Shown here piece after piece: positions 61,601 to 64,000 of a stretch of DNA of 64,000 bases. The notes beneath the pieces are model-generated. The model had not been told where the DNA came from. It did not search any database and was given only the letters and a program-made list of their open reading frames with translations. Position numbers and translations under genes: made by a program. Within the stretch, counting starts at the first letter, position 1; the number at the start of each line of letters is the position of its first letter. Source of the DNA: Clavelina lepadiformis (Eukaryota; Chordata; Ascidiacea; Aplousobranchia; Clavelinidae); contig NC_135242.1 of assembly GCF_947623445.1 (NCBI RefSeq), forward strand, positions 16,802,001-16,866,000. The letters are read 5' to 3'.

Positions 61601-61949
61601 TTTCACGTAAATACTATTTTGAAGTCACACTATGCGTTGAATTAAATTGGTTACTACCCTACAATTGTATCATAACCCCCTTTGGAAAGTACGGTAGTTT
61701 TCGACAAGAAATCAAAGTGCGAAGTTGCAAATTTTGGTGTGATGGTGCACACTGAAATCGCAATTCTTTGTTTATTTATTTTGAATTGTCATTCAAGCAA
61801 TCAGCTTTTCTTTGTTCATTTATTGTAATTCGACGTTAAGCTGTTAAGATAAAATAATTCGGTTTGCATGTTGATGACTCTCAGGTGTGCAGATGCCACA
61901 TTTAAATTAGTCTATAAATTAGTCTCTTTGATACATTTTTCAGAGAGCT

Positions 61950-63180
61950 GTGATTTTTTTGAAAAATTTCCATTTTTGTTACCTAAAGTTGTCTGACGAC
62001 GTAATAATGGTATCTTTTGATATTATCTCGCTCTTTACTAACATACCTATCGACTTGGCCATAGATATTGTTAAAAAACGACTTAGTGAAGATATCCATT
62101 TGTGTGAGCGTACAAAATTAACGATCGATGACATATGTGAGGATCTGCAGATACGTCTGGAAACCACCAATTTAACTTTCAGAGTACAATATTTCAAGCA
62201 AATTTTGCTACTGCCATGGGATCGCCTGCATTAATGATTATTGCAAACTTGGTTATAGAAGACGTAGGGAGCAGAGCTATTTCGACATTTTTTTCGCCAG
62301 CCTAAAATATGGAAACACTACGTTGATGACTCCTTTGCGATTTTAAAAGTTGAAGATCTTGGAAATTTTTACCTACACCTTAACTCTATGGAATCTTCTT
62401 CATAAACTTCACTTTGGAAAAGGAAGAAATTTGTTCAATTGCTTTTTTAGACTAACATATTTCCTGAAATAAGTTAAGTCTGCTCAACTCAAAGGTCTAC
62501 AAGAAACCTACTCATTGTAATAGGTCTAATCTCAACTTTCATTCGATGCGCGCACTACAGCACAAATACTCGATGGTGAAAACTCTTTTACAATGAGCAA
62601 AATCACTTTCGACCACAGATAAAGATAGAAAGAAAGAAATAAAGGCTGTAAAAGATTCCTTATGATTAAATGGTTACTCGGATTGGATACAAAACATAAG
62701 CCAACAAAAAGTCAACCATAATTCAGATAATTTCAAAGCATTCCAAGGTTTTGTTCTTCTTCCATATATCCCCCTCCTCGCCGAAAAGCTAAAACTAATT
62801 TTATGTGATCACAAAACCAAGACTGCTTTCAAACTGGCTTTGAAGATTGATGGTATCCTTTACTCTCCCAAAGATCCTATACCAGAGGGAAATAGACAAG
62901 GTGCCATTTAGGAAATTCCCTGTAAAAACTGTAATGGTACTTATATAGGTGAAACAAAACAACCTTCTGCTACGAGAAAGAAAGAACATAAATCTGACAT
63001 AAAATAATTTTTATATGAAAAGAGTTCTATTAGTAAACATGCGTATGAAAAAGCACACATAATAGATTGAGAGAATGCCCATGTACTTAATTTCGAATCA
63101 GACTACTGGAAAAGAAAATTTATGGAATCGTTTCATATTAACTCGAAACAGGATGTAATAAATGATAAAAAGACACTATT
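61950..63180 (+). pseudogene. Decayed Penelope-like retroelement (RT plus GIY-YIG)
   Basis: Fragments of one polyprotein in several frames. The RT finger/palm start reads VSFDIISLFTNIP (about 62005-62045), followed by an AMGSPALMIIANL-like block at about 62213. The catalytic YVDD lies at 62319-62330, and a VYKKPTHCNRSNLNFHS block at about 62490-62545. A GIY-YIG endonuclease start follows, with IPCKNC then GTYIGET (about 62918-62956). The order RT then C-terminal GIY-YIG, and the CKNC pair before GTYIG, identify Penelope-like elements. Several stops and frameshifts break the frame, so it is a dead copy. Hammerhead-like motifs lie downstream. Confidence 0.85.
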
Positions 63181-63313
63181 GATAAAATGACACTATTGTC
63201 CCCTATATACTTGCAATATTTTACTTAAATCTGTTATATGTATTTGTTTGCCTTTAACTGCTAGTTTTTTACCTTTGCATTATTATGTAATTTTGCATTT
63301 CTTACGTCATTAT

Positions 63314-63600
63314 CAATGTTGTAATGACTCGAGTCACATTTTAAAATTACTTGACTCAAGTCAATGCTTGAAATGACTTGACTTGACTCGAGTCTCGGAA
63401 AGTAAGTTGACCAAGTCATTAAATCTTAGTTGTTAATTTATTGGCCAATTGAATTGCAGACATTTGATTTCATTGCGAACGATCGGTTAAAGGTATAGCC
63501 AATTACATGACTTGATTTGACTTGCATTATATTTTAACTTGACTTGACCCAATCAGTAATTTGACTCGAGTCCTAAAAAAATAACTTGGTTACACCACTG
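63314..63600. mobile_element. Second TTGACTCGAGTC hAT-like MITE
   Basis: Nearly the same sequence as 8352-8680 across most of its length (ends CAATGTTGTAATGACTCGAG and GGTTACACCACTG), but lacking a segment near the right end. Inserted between the Penelope-like coding remnant and its 3' hammerhead-like motif. Flanks GTCATTAT and GTTATAAT are only a weak target-site duplication. Confidence 0.7.
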
Positions 63601-63711
63601 GTTATAATACCATACATCATAATTGTTTCTTAGTTATTGCTTGTATCTAGGTAATTTAGTGTGTTTGTACTTTTCAAAAATATTTTTTATTCTCTATTAT
63701 TGTAATCTGCC

Positions 63712-63747
63712 CTGACGAAGCTCACCCACATGGGTTTGCGAAACGTT
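63712..63747 (+). ncRNA. Hammerhead-ribozyme-like motif of a Penelope-like element
   Basis: Core CTGACGA, then a short stem (ACCC-ACAT-GGGT), then GAAACGTT. This matches the CUGANGA...GAAAC core of the minimal hammerhead ribozymes known from Penelope-like elements. The ACGT palindrome at the would-be stem III is compatible with a dimeric form. Helix I pairing is weak, so activity is uncertain. Confidence 0.6.
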
Positions 63748-63830
63748 GCTTTCAATAAAGAATTCCATCATCAGTTGAGCACCTTTTGTTGTTGACATTA
63801 CGCCTGGTGGCACACATAGTAATTCTTATG

Positions 63831-63872
63831 AACGTTTCGCTGGCCCACGGACCATGTGGGTTAGCTCATCAG
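63831..63872 (-). ncRNA. Hammerhead-ribozyme-like motif, opposite orientation
   Basis: On the minus strand: CTGATGA, then a stem II with GC closing (GCU...AGC) and CCCAC/GTGGG pairing around an ATGGTCC loop, then GAAACGTT. It fits the hammerhead consensus better than the plus-strand copy. It implies a second Penelope-like terminal segment inverted relative to the element at 61950-63180 and continuing beyond the window. Confidence 0.65.
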
Positions 63873-64000
63873 GGCAAACTTCAGCAACAAAAATCTGAAA
63901 ACAGCAAGTATTCTTTAAAAAAACTACAACTACAAAAACGTTGGCTATACTAAAAAAGCTGAGTCTAGTATACAAGTGAACATCCACAGGATGCCTTTGT

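Noticed and set aside
1..64000. CRISPR arrays, bacterial operons, or a prokaryotic defence system
   Set aside because: No regularly spaced direct repeats, no Shine-Dalgarno-led gene runs; the spliced genes show the DNA to be eukaryotic nuclear.

Overview
The window is nuclear DNA of an animal, most likely a tunicate (ascidian). It is AT-rich and carries intron-dense bilaterian genes with short GT-AG introns, many small hAT- and pogo-like MITEs sitting in introns, and unpaired splice-acceptor sites just upstream of most start codons, as expected where 5' spliced-leader trans-splicing is common. Species-level assignment is inference; nothing here names the species.

Layout from left to right. 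(1) 503-3495 (+): phosphatidylinositol synthase (CDIPT), six coding exons, with an unusual N-terminal extension containing a poly-Asn tract. (2) 3962-5699 (-): a cytochrome c oxidase subunit 5B-like gene in three exons, convergent with CDIPT, lacking three of the four expected zinc-ligand cysteines. (3) 5.7-11.7 kb: repeat-rich intergenic DNA. (4) 11730-12419 (-): a THAP-domain protein in one coding exon. (5) 17028-21023 (+): CYP20A1-type cytochrome P450, 12 exons, with Lys where the heme-thiolate Cys should be. (6) 22389-28265 (-): HADHB, 13 exons. (7) 32181-34910 (-): TUBGCP2 (GCP2), one uninterrupted coding exon. (8) 39438-44852 (+): HADHA, 20 exons. (9) 47797-49689 (-): a KLF10/11 (TIEG)-type Krueppel-like factor, two coding exons. 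(10) 50-61 kb: a gene-poor stretch upstream of the KLF gene. (11) 61.4-64 kb: a nest of repeats with a decayed Penelope-like retroelement (RT and GIY-YIG remnants) and two oppositely oriented hammerhead-ribozyme-like motifs.

HADHA and HADHB encode the alpha and beta subunits of the mitochondrial trifunctional protein (long-chain fatty-acid beta-oxidation). They are divergent, as in vertebrates, but are here separated by about 11 kb that holds TUBGCP2. Together with COX5B the window contains three nuclear genes for mitochondrial proteins. Exon models were built by eye from homology and splice-site phase; the summed coding lengths are all multiples of three and close to those of the human orthologues, with the exception of the CDIPT N-terminus and parts of the KLF linker.
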